Source: Conidiobolus incongruus B7586
Taxonomy: Eukaryota; Entomophthoromycota; Entomophthoromycetes; Entomophthorales; Conidiobolaceae
Assembly: GCA_000697335.1 (NCBI GenBank)
Contig: JNEM01014138.1
Coordinates: 1 to 20,184, forward strand
DNA: 20,184 nucleotides
Direction of reading: 5' to 3'
The notes under the pieces were generated by a model that worked only from the letters and a program-made list of their open reading frames with translations, was not told where the DNA came from and did not search any database. Positions 1-9,269 of this stretch are shown one piece after another; position 1 is the stretch's first letter, and each line of letters starts with the position of its first letter. The translations under genes were made by a program, and so were the position numbers.

Positions 1-2362
1 TTTAAATAATAAAATAATAAATTTAAAATAATTATAATAAGTATTAAATATAATTAAAAGAATTAAATCAGGGTGTATAGTTATATTATATTAACTATCA
101 CATATATCTAACTAAATGAAATATTTATAACTTAAGACTTAATTATATAGTTTTGATAAGTTTAGCAATAGTGTATAATCTTTAATGATTAATTTATTTA
201 AAATATAGAAATTAACATAAAATTTTAAACCTTTATTTTTCTATTGAATAAATAAAACAAAAGATTTTTATAAAGAAATAAAAAAATAAATATAATATTT
301 TTCTAAAAATTAAGTAATAGTTTTTTTAGTGATTTATTTTTTTCAACAAATATATAATAAATTAAATGATAAATAAAAATAAAGCTAAAGGTTAATTTAA
401 TCTTATGAATTATATTTCTTTTTAAAGGGAATAAGTCTTAAAATTAAAAAATATCTGAATATAACATTATTATATTATATAATAAGTTATTTAAAAATAT
501 AAAGCTAAGAATAACATTATTAAAATTTAATTAAAATATAATTAAATTAACAAAAATTATATTAAAAAATATAAAATTAATAGCAAGTAATTATTTAATA
601 AATATTTTATAAGATATAATAATAAAATTAAGTTTAATTATAAGAGTTAAGTTATTAATAATAAAAAAGTTAAATTAAAGATTATTTAAAATTTATGATA
701 TAATAAAAATATTTTATATAATAGTAATAGGGATAGATTTATAATAGAATATAAAAGATAAATTTTTATTAAAATAGTTAATAGTAAATAAAATAAGTGA
801 TTTAATTTAATTAATATTTGATATAATATTATAATTCATTAAAGCATTTATTAAAGAAATGTTTTTATTATGTTTTAGAAATAAAGATAAAGAATTCTTA
901 ACTAAACTATTAATTTAATATTTAAATTTATCAACTAATATTATAAAAATAATAAATTGATTTTTTAATAAATAAAGTTTATTAGTTTTAATATTATTAA
1001 TTAAATATTTAATAATATTTAAATCAATTAAAACATTAATTATATAGTTATTAATATTATCTTTAATAACAAAAGAGAAAGGGTTAATATAAAATAAATG
1101 ATCAGGATATAAAATATACTTAATAAATAATAATTGGATTAAATTTATTTGGTTATATTTGTTATTATTATAGTTACTGAATTTAAAATATTTTAAAAGA
1201 TAATCTTTAGTAATGTAATTTATATATATATAATAATAATAGAAATATCTATTTTATTTTTTCAAGAAATTCTCAATCTTAAAACTTAAAATTCTATCTT
1301 ATATAATATAAAAAAGGGGTTTTTAGCTTAAGTTAAGTTAATAATCATATAATTAAAAATTAAAATTATATATAAGATAAAACTTAAAAGTAGTTTTTAA
1401 ACTATATATATAGTTATTTAAAATTTAGTTTAAATATTGGTTAGGATATATAATACTTTTGATTAACAATGTTTTATTATATATATCTTCAAATCTATTA
1501 AGTTTGATATTAATTTAAGATATTAATAAGTTAATAATATATAGTTTAAGTTTTTTAAAAAAGATAACATTATGTTGTTATTTGAAAATAAATAATAGTT
1601 AAATCTTAACATATCTTAAAAAATTAATAAAATTATCAATCAAACTAATTTATTTCATATAAATAAGTTTTAAAAAGTTTCTAAGAATATTAATAATTAG
1701 AGTGAAGAAAAATCTTAATTAAAAAATTAACATATTAAAAAAGAAAATACATTTAATAAGTTATTCAATAAAAGATAATTTAAGGTTATTTTAATTATAT
1801 TTGTCCTATTAATCTTTTATAGTATTAATTAAATAAAAGACAACAATATTTATTTTATTATTTTTATTAAACTGATAATATTAAAAATAGTCTTTGAACA
1901 ATAATTCATATATATTAAGTTTAAGTAAAAAGTACTCACTATCAAATTATTTTAGATTTTTGTAAAAGATCTTTTAAATAAAAGTTTCACTATAGTTTAA
2001 ATTAATTAGTCTTTAAAAAATAAGAGGAAAATAACATTAGTTCACTAATTTTTAAAATAGACAAACTTAATTCAAGTGATTTAATTTGAAGAAAAGTTTG
2101 TTTAAACTATTATTTTTATTAATTAGATCCTTAAGTATAATAAATTAAAATTGTTAAGTGGTTATATCTTAAGCATCAATAAATTCTTCTAAGAGAGTTA
2201 TAATCACAAGTTATAATATTAATAAAGTTAAATAAAGATATAAGAAGTAGAGAATAGAATAAGTAAAAATAAAAAACAAAAGAAAAACAAGAATATAAAA
2301 CAAGAACTAACAAGATATAAAGTTAATAAAAATACCTAGACTAAACAAAAATTAAGAGGAAT

Positions 2363-2378
2363 GTAGTAATCTTACTAC
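2363..2378. repeat. Perfect short inverted repeat (7-bp arms)
   Basis: GTAGTAA at 2363-2369 and its reverse complement TTACTAC at 2372-2378 are separated by only two bases. The repeat sits in the less AT-biased pocket of the island. With so tight a loop it may be a cruciform or a binding site rather than an RNA hairpin. No function can be assigned. Confidence 0.4.
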
Positions 2379-2492
2379 TACCATATACTAAATAGCTACC
2401 AGATTTGTTAGATTAATTTAGTAGAGTTAAGGTGTATAGGAAGTTAAAACCAAAGAAAAATTTATTGATAGACTAACTATATTAAAATCCAT

Positions 2493-2509
2493 TACCCTGT
2501 AGAAGGGTA
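2493..2509. repeat. Short hairpin, TACCCT stem
   Basis: TACCCT (2493-2498) pairs with AGGGTA (2504-2509) across a five-base loop, GTAGA. It is one of the few places in the island with GC pairs. It could be a remnant of an older element. No T-run follows closely, and no gene is adjacent. Confidence 0.35.
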
Positions 2510-2959
2510 TATTGTTTAATTATTTATAAGGAAGTGAGTTATATTGTGATTTATAGGAATTTTAGGAATTATTATTAATCTATAACATTATGTAACTATA
2601 ATTACTTTAAGTAACTAAAAAACTAGCTAATAAGAAAGAGAATTTCTATAAGAAAATTTAATTAGTTTATAAAATATCAAATTTTATTCCTTAATAAAAA
2701 ACACTATTTTTTAAATATTAGAAGTTTGTTAAAAGTATAACAAAAAGTTATTAATAATAAAAAAAATATTAAATATATATTATATTATATTTTATTATTT
2801 TTTATATATATTATATAATAAAATATTTATTTTTTTTCAATGATAAAAAATTCACATTATTTAAAATATATAGTAATAATAATCTAACTTAATCAGTAAA
2901 AAATCAAAAAAATAAATATTTTTTTATTATTTAATTTCTTAATCAATTATAAAATAAAT

Positions 2960-2986
2960 AAATTTTAAATTTTAAATTTTAAATTT
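2960..2986. repeat. (AAATTTT)n short tandem repeat, about 3.9 units
   Basis: Three full copies of AAATTTT and most of a fourth lie head to tail. This is a simple AT microsatellite inside the AT-rich island, with no gene nearby. Confidence 0.7.
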
Positions 2987-3267
2987 ATTAATTATTTAAA
3001 ATTAGTGAAATTATAATAATTTATTAGAAAATCTCATACACTGATTTATAAACTAAAATTGCTAATTGTTTTATAATATTTCTAACAATTGTAATTTTTT
3101 TTCAGTTTTACAAAATTTATCAATTTGATAGAATATTACAGAAATTTTATGTAAAAATTGGTTTAATTGTTTAATGAATTAATTTCAAGTCTAAAGATTT
3201 CATATCAAATTAATAAACAATCATAATAAGTTTAAAAAATCAATTACTAAAAGAAAAAAATATCATG

Positions 3268-3273
3268 TTTATT
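3268..3273 (-). terminator. Candidate poly(A) signal of the NUP93 gene
   Basis: Read on the minus strand these bases are AATAAA, about 90 bases past the TAA stop at 3364-3366. Spacing and sequence fit a canonical polyadenylation signal. AT-rich DNA produces such hexamers by chance, so this is only plausible. Confidence 0.4.
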
Positions 3274-3363
3274 AATATAAAGTTTCGTGAAAATAGTATG
3301 AAGATAATTAATATATAGATTGAGTATTATATTAAAAGAATCATTATAACCATGAATCGATAT

Positions 3364-6230
3364 TTAAAGCATAGCCAAGTCAAATTCATTCAATTTAGCA
3401 TGAATTTGTTTGGGAAATGATAATTGCATTAATGCTGAGAATGTCATAAGGTTGCGGCTCATAAGTTTGATGGTGATAATTTCCTAATTAGATTGATATC
3501 AGTTAATACCATGAATGTATATTAATAAACTATATGATTACCTCTGACTGGGGGTTAGTTCTAGAAATTTCCAAATAATATTGATACAAGGAGTCCATAG
3601 TAGCGTAGACGGCGTCTGGTAAGTGTTTAATAACGATAGGATGAGATTTTTGACTGCTCTTCACAAATTCGTTGATTTGTCTGAAGTTTGCTTCGAGAGG
3701 CAAAATGCTGGATGATTTCATAGATTTGATGCATTGGATATATTGACCATTTAAGTAGTGGATTATACTGTCGCGTAAGTCGATGAGTGTCTTACAAGCA
3801 CTGCTCACAATTTTGTGGTGTTCTTCGAGAGGTGTTTGGCTGTAGGTGACAAGAATGCGTCTAATAGAATCAATGAAACTATTTACTTCTTGAAGTTTGG
3901 CAGGATAGACTAAAATGTGACGAATATTCAATAAGATGTTGCTCAACTCATTAGCTGCAAGTTCAAGTAAAGCACCGTGTTGCTTAGCCAAGAAATAGAG
4001 TCTAATGGCTTCACAAGGAAGTCCTTTCTGGATGCATCGATCAGCAGTGACGCGAATGATTTCTTCAGAGACATCTTCAGGTTTGGTAACATGAAGGAGC
4101 TGCCAGTCACGTTGGAATTTACCAGGAGTTTGAATTTGCTCAGCAGAAATATGGCCAACGAGTTGATCAAAAGCCTTAGTAAAAATGAGAAGTTCGCGAA
4201 GACATTCGCGATAGTTTTGAATATATTCTTCGCGAGAATCTAAGCCTAAGATATACAAGTAATCAGCGGCGTCTTCAGGGTGCTTGATGGCAAAACCAGT
4301 AACGAATTTAACGACAGCCTTAATTAAGTCAAGTTGATCAATACCGGTTCCGGTGCCATCAGTTGATAATGAAGATTGAAGTAATGAATCAGAGTTTCCA
4401 GGAGCAGGTATAGTGCGCAATAAACCATAGTAAGACAATCCAATAGCAATATGAACGGCGTGGGCATTTGGAATTTCAGTACTGTAGATGAAATTGACAG
4501 CTTGTTCAAAAAGACCTAATAAGACTAAAGCTTTAAAATAATCAAAAGCAGCTGATGGACCAGTCATATAGTTAGATTTCAAATTAATGATTTGGTTTTG
4601 AAGTTGGTAAAGAGTAAAGTTATTGATGGAATCACTGGTTGGGGAAGAGGGATCCTTCAATAAATGTAGATAGTACCAGAGGTAATCTTCTCTAGTATCA
4701 AGAATAGGTGGCTGCCATTGGGTTAGATCGCATCGACCTATTAATTGGAAGAGGGCAAGTTTGTAAGGATCAGTAGCCTTAGCAGAGTGTTGAGACTTGA
4801 TTCTAAATTCACGATCAATATGTTGCTTGAGATCATCAGGCAAAGTTCTCTGCTGACTCTTCATATAAGCAGTGAAATAACCAACGAAACTCTTCTCAGA
4901 TTGGCTGAAAAAATCAGCATAAGTTGAAACATAGGCACAAGCGTCTTGATCAAAACCAGAACGAAGGAGGAAATAAAGATGAGCCCAAATGTAAGAATCA
5001 GTATGCTTTTCAAGAATAAAAGCACTGGATGTGTTTTGGAACTTAATCTTAATAAAGGCATCAATATTGTCATCACGAGAGGAAATACCACCAGGCAAAC
5101 CAATTTGAGGATATGTTTTAATGGTATTGATGAGATATTCGTAGAACTCATGTTGAAGATATTGTTTTGAAGATTGAGTCAGGTCAGCCCAGAAAGTATT
5201 GCTCAAAGAAGCAGCATCGGTAGTATTTGAATAGTTGGCAGCATATTGTCTCTGTTTGACTTGGTTTTCTCTAATAACACCACCAACTTGAGTTTTATTT
5301 TGACTCAAAAATTCGAGCATATCGTAAGCTTTAGTCATAAAATTCTTTTCAGAATGGGGAAGATTTTGGCATTTTCCTTTAAGCTTAGCGAATATGGGAT
5401 AGCTTTTATCCATTTTTCTGTGTTGGTTAAGTTCTGATATTACACTGATGTTTTCTTGTCTATATTTATCATTAGCTTGTTCTTCAGAAAGCAAAATTCC
5501 AGCAGCTGCACCTGTATTAGCTGGTGTAGATACCTATGCAAAATATAAATAAAATATAAAAATAATAGTTAGATTAATTTACTGTTGCTGAAGTATCAGT
5601 CAATGAAGCTTGAGGAGGGAAAAAGTTGGAGAAGTTGTTAATAGCAGGACCAGTGCTTGAAGAAGCAGTCTTCAAATTTTTGGCGAGGTCTTTTAAGACA
5701 TTTTTATCATATTCATTATTATTTTCAGAAGTAGAAATCTAATTATGAATAAGATATTTGAAAATACTTTGAAGTTCGAATTAATTTACCTGACTAGAAC
5801 TTTGAGCAATTTCTTGTCTTTTTTGCATTAAGAAGTCCTAAAAATAATGAATGATTGGCTATAAATAAAATAATGATATAATTACTTCAATTAAAAATGA
5901 GGGTTGCGTAGAATCCTTTTGAAATGAAGCGAAAGCCCCTGATTCCTTCAATACAGGCTGAGGCTCCTGTTGCTTACTAGTGCAAATTGAAGGGACACTA
6001 AATCAAAGTCATCAATAAAAGCTTATCATATTAATAAGTAATTAAACATACTCAGGTGTGGCAATTTTTCCCAATTTATTAGAAAGTTTCAAACTATTAT
6101 CCACGAGTTGTTTGGGATCGGCGTACAATTTAGAAAAATTAACAGGACTTTCATTATTTAATAAAGATCGAGATTTATATAAGATAGACTGAAGATCTAC
6201 TGAATTATTTTTAGTTTGATTATTTTCCAT
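3364..6230 (-). CDS. Nucleoporin NUP93/NIC96 (six exons)
   Basis: Structural scaffold nucleoporin of the nuclear pore inner ring. In the family, the N-terminal helix recruits the Nsp1/Nup62 channel complex and the helical solenoid binds Nup188/Nup192. Exons read 6230-6052, 5997-5886, 5837-5790, 5738-5583, 5533-3542 and 3483-3364; all five introns are GT-AG, 48-58 nt, and phases agree. The product is 868 residues, close to human and yeast members (about 820-840). Family landmarks are LPGGISS near residue 311, the helix WAHLYFLLRSG near 348, and a conserved C-terminal helical stretch near 640-690. The start ATG is preceded by an in-frame TAA. The long exon appears to end at a TAG at 3530, but a GTAATC donor and AATTAG acceptor join it to a last exon ending KQIHAKLNEFDLAML, which resembles the family's 'ARL..ME' C-terminus. 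Exons 1-4 encode the serine/asparagine-rich N-terminal region. The promoter is shared divergently with the gene at 7045. Confidence 0.9.
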
Positions 6231-7044
6231 TTTCTCTTTGTAAATTTAATCTGATAAAGTTGTAAATGTCGTCGATTGAGAGTATTTAAATTTTAAATAT
6301 ATATTTAGTCAAATTATGGGAATGAATTTAGACTTTAATAAAAATATTTTATTACATGTAATTATATTAAAGATATTAATATTATTGCATTGAATATACA
6401 TCATATGATATTACAACTATAAACATATTTAATGATGTTTTTTACTATTTATACAATTAAATATTTGTTACTTATCGAAATTTATTTAAATTGTGTTCAA
6501 TATTAGTTTTAGTTCAGCATTTTCAATTTTGAAAATTTGCATCAAAATTATTTTGGTTATTGTCCAATAAACTTGAACAGCAATAATGACTAATTTTATA
6601 TGAAAATTATTACAAATTTTGAAGTCATATTCAATAATAAGTGTATATTTGTAATTTTCAATGATCAATAAACCCAATATTTTTCAATTGAGTTTACACT
6701 ATCAATACAAAGTAAAAAACTAGAGATATAATTTTCGTAAAATGTTAATTTATGTACAACATTCAATCATAACTTGATAAAAAATAAAATATCCAAATTG
6801 AATAAGGTCCAAAAATTAAAAGTATCAAATTGGCGAATAAAAACAAATGAAGTATATAGACAACATGACTAAAAAACGCGAATTTTCCATTTGAACCAAT
6901 CACAATTGAAGAATCTTAAAAATTTCAAATTGAAATTTCAAAATTACCTCCTTAATTTTAAATTCATCAAATATGATATAAAACTTAAAGTTCTCAACCG
7001 AAAAGTTATTACGTTGTAATTTTATCCATTAAAGTTGTAAAAAA
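6231..7044. promoter_or_regulatory. Divergent promoter spacer between NUP93 and the DUF1295 gene
   Basis: This 814-base spacer lies between two start codons pointing away from each other, so it should hold both promoters. No credible coding exon was seen; the short open frame at 6486-6677 looks like chance. Visible motifs are a CCAAT at 6896-6900, an ACGCG core at 6876-6880, and a TATA-like AT block near 6292-6304, about 65-75 bases before the NUP93 start. CG dinucleotides are present, unlike in the left island. Which motifs act is unknown. Confidence 0.5.
6896..6900 (+). promoter_or_regulatory. Candidate CCAAT box
   Basis: CCAATCA lies about 145 bases upstream of the ATG at 7045, a usual distance for a CCAAT-binding (HAP/NF-Y type) site. 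An ACGCG core lies 16-20 bases further upstream. Five-base motifs occur often by chance, so support is only positional. Confidence 0.25.
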
Positions 7045-8217
7045 ATGGTGTTAACAAGATCCAATCGCAAACACAGTCCAGATCCCATTCCAAATTTAGC
7101 ACGACCCCAATACAACACCTACTCATTTACTTTGACCTTTGCTATTATCGCTATTGCACCTATTTTCTTGACTTTGTTGACTGCTAAACTCATCACATTT
7201 AGTCAATTTGTACAAAATGATTTGAATCTAAAATTAAATGATTTTGTTGAAAAACCTTTAACGAGTTTTGGTTTACTCTACGACCAATTCACTACGGACA
7301 AAAGTTTTTGGACATATTTATTTGGAGAGACAACTTTCGAATTTCCTGCTTTCGGTCCCGATACTTTGAATTTTTATATTGCATCTGTTTCCTCTGTGGT
7401 GTGTTGGGTAGCTTCTATTATCACCGGTAACCATTCGCATGTAGACAGATTGTGGTCCATTTTGCCCCTTGTTTATAGTGTCAACTATACGTTCTTTACC
7501 ATTTTCTTCCAACCTGGAAATATTATATATTCAGTGGTATTCACTTTGCTTGTGTTTATTTGGGGCGCTCGTTTGAGTTTTAATTTTTATCGTAAAGGAG
7601 GTTACAATCTCGACTATGAGGATTATCGCTGGGAGATTGTACAAGAATGGTTCCCCAATGCTTTCACTTGGCAATTATTCAATCTCTTCTTCATCAATAT
7701 CTATCAGAATTTCTTCCTTTGTAGTCTTGTATTACCCCATCATATTATTTACACAATCCCTGTTAAATCCAGCACTACATCAGTCGCACTAACCGTTTTC
7801 GCTGCAGCTGTTTGCTTATTTGCCATCTACATTGAAAAAGTAGCAGATGATCAACAATATCTATTCCAAACGCGTAAACGTCACTTATATGAAGCCAAAG
7901 AATCCAACTATAAACTCTATATCCCACCCCAATACGAACAAGGTTTCATCAGCTCAGGATTATGGTACTACTCCCGCCATCCCAATTTCGTTGCTGAACA
8001 GGTTATATGGTACTCTCTCTGGTTCTTCTCACTTGCCGCTCACTACAATATCGAAATTGGCTCCAATCTCAAACTCCTCATTGGTATCCCTGCATTTGGC
8101 CTCACTGGCATCTTCTTGATTTCGACACCTATCACGGAAAATGCATCCAAGACGAAGTATCCACTGTATGAAAATTACCAAAGCACTACGCCTATGTTTT
8201 TTCCCACATTTCTATAG
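7045..8217 (+). CDS. DUF1295 / steroid 5-alpha-reductase-like membrane protein
   Basis: A single-exon gene for a 390-residue polytopic membrane protein. Hydrophobic spans are visible near residues 28-50, 108-127, 140-157, 160-178, 207-230, 246-264, 318-335 and 343-362. Family signatures are HSHVDRLWSILP at 130-141, the arginine-containing WGARLSFNFYRKGGY at 173-187, and the C-terminal SSGLWYYSRHPNFVAEQ at 303-319. That last motif is the block shared with the Erg4/Erg24 sterol reductases and isoprenylcysteine methyltransferases that bind NADPH or a methyl donor there. An oxidoreductase role in the endoplasmic reticulum or another internal membrane is inferred; the substrate is unknown for this subfamily. 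The ATG follows an A-run (AAAAAAATGG), a good eukaryotic start context, and the stop is TAG. Length and motif order look complete, and no intron is needed. Confidence 0.88.
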   Translation: MVLTRSNRKHSPDPIPNLARPQYNTYSFTLTFAIIAIAPIFLTLLTAKLITFSQFVQNDLNLKLNDFVEKPLTSFGLLYDQFTTDKSFWTYLFGETTFEFPAFGPDTLNFYIASVSSVVCWVASIITGNHSHVDRLWSILPLVYSVNYTFFTIFFQPGNIIYSVVFTLLVFIWGARLSFNFYRKGGYNLDYEDYRWEIVQEWFPNAFTWQLFNLFFINIYQNFFLCSLVLPHHIIYTIPVKSSTTSVALTVFAAAVCLFAIYIEKVADDQQYLFQTRKRHLYEAKESNYKLYIPPQYEQGFISSGLWYYSRHPNFVAEQVIWYSLWFFSLAAHYNIEIGSNLKLLIGIPAFGLTGIFLISTPITENASKTKYPLYENYQSTTPMFFPTFL

Positions 8218-8250
8218 TATTATAAATCATCCTCTTCATTCGTAATATAA

Positions 8251-8256
8251 AATAAA
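8251..8256 (+). terminator. Candidate poly(A) signal of the DUF1295 gene
   Basis: AATAAA begins 34 bases after the TAG stop. This is the canonical hexamer at a usual distance, in AT-rich DNA where chance matches are common. Confidence 0.45.
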
Positions 8257-8325
8257 CTTGTTAAATCGTCAACTAAACTAATTTTATAATATTTAACCCA
8301 AGTTTGTTTGAATACATAATAAATT

Positions 8326-8353
8326 TGGATCAGGGTTTCGCCAATTTGATCCA
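8326..8353. repeat. Inverted repeat TGGATCA/TGATCCA
   Basis: TGGATCA at 8326-8332 is the exact reverse complement of TGATCCA at 8347-8353, with a 14-base loop. It lies about 110 bases past the DUF1295 stop, so it could be a weak 3' UTR hairpin or simply a dyad site. Confidence 0.35.
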
Positions 8354-9180
8354 TATTTTCCATTAATTTAAACTTGAATTATTATTTGGGTATTTTAATG
8401 TATTTGTGATAAATCACTTATTTTTAGGTGTTGATCTATTTATAAAATATGTGATATAAGATAAAAGATTGAAGATAAACTATTCAACCAACAATCAAGT
8501 GTCTGAATTTCCAATCTTAAGCTTATTGTATTTTTACACTGAATAAAATTGCTGTTTCCTTTAATTGAAATTACATAATATTCATTTCTAATTTCACTAA
8601 TGAATTAAAAATTAAGTAATACATGTTCAAGTTGATCTAGTATTTAATCTGATGTTTGAATATATATTTGAACAGGTTGATTTTATTTCAACTATCCATT
8701 ATAAAGATTATAATTTTTAACAAGGATTGATTTAAAACAATTTTATATTTTAATAGGTGTATAATTATAATTAATTAATTAATATTATACAAAATATTTA
8801 ATATTATCATATTATCAATAAAATATAAGCTTATAACGAATTCTAAAAATTTAATATATCCTAGATATTCGTGATATCTAATTACTTTTTTATTATTTTA
8901 TTATCATAATGAGATATTCACTAATATTTATTTTTTTTCTTTATCATTTGGGTTATTATGTATAGAATATTTTAAATTTTGAACCAAGGATTATTAATGT
9001 GGTTAGAATGTTTAATTTTTTGCTATTATTATTTATTGAATAAAGTTTTAAATGAAAAAAACATATTCAAATTATATTATTTGATATAATTAATGATCTA
9101 ATAAATCTTTATATTATGAATAGTTAAATACATATTGAACTTTAATTTGGTTATAATACTATACAATAAAATGTGAGATA

Positions 9181-9186
9181 TTTATT
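9181..9186 (-). terminator. Candidate poly(A) signal of the Sel1-repeat gene
   Basis: Minus-strand AATAAA, about 85 bases beyond the terminal TGA at 9270-9272. Position is appropriate, but the hexamer is cheap in this base composition. Confidence 0.35.
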
Positions 9187-9269
9187 AAAAAATTGAATTT
9201 ACTTACAAGAGATATTAATTCATAAACAAAAAATTGAAAAAATTAAATAGTTGTGAGGAATCAATTACA

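Larger units (their letters stand above)
1..3363. other. Gene-free, CpG-free AT-rich island
   Basis: This stretch is roughly 90% A+T by eye and is full of short poly-A, poly-T and TTAA runs. No open frame of useful length or recognisable protein family was found on either strand. Not one CG dinucleotide occurs before position 3286, whereas the other spacers of this window contain CG regularly. Somewhat less AT-rich pockets lie near 2300-2530. The last 100 bases are probably the 3' UTR of the neighbouring nucleoporin gene. The likeliest reading is an old repeat or heterochromatic block decayed by cytosine deamination. That is inference, because no parent element could be identified. Confidence 0.7.
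8218..9269. other. Convergent AT-rich spacer
   Basis: Just over 1 kb between the 3' ends of the DUF1295 gene and the Sel1-repeat gene. No open frame, tRNA-like box or recognisable element was seen. It holds candidate poly(A) signals for both neighbours, one inverted repeat at 8326-8353, and an AATT-type simple repeat near 8767-8785. Confidence 0.6.

Noticed and set aside
2330-2580. Possible LTR-type boundary in the AT island (short purine run followed by TGT and a short palindrome)
   Set aside because: No second copy, no paired ends and no recognisable coding part were found by eye. In AT-rich DNA such short motifs arise by chance, so no element family is claimed.
6486-6677. 63-codon minus-strand open frame in the NUP93 promoter
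   Set aside because: Low-complexity Ile/Asn/Lys-rich translation typical of AT-rich non-coding DNA; no splice link to NUP93.
8326-8353. Inverted repeat read as a bacterial-type terminator
   Set aside because: The locus is clearly eukaryotic (introns, nuclear pore gene), the loop is long and no T-run follows; kept only as a short inverted repeat.
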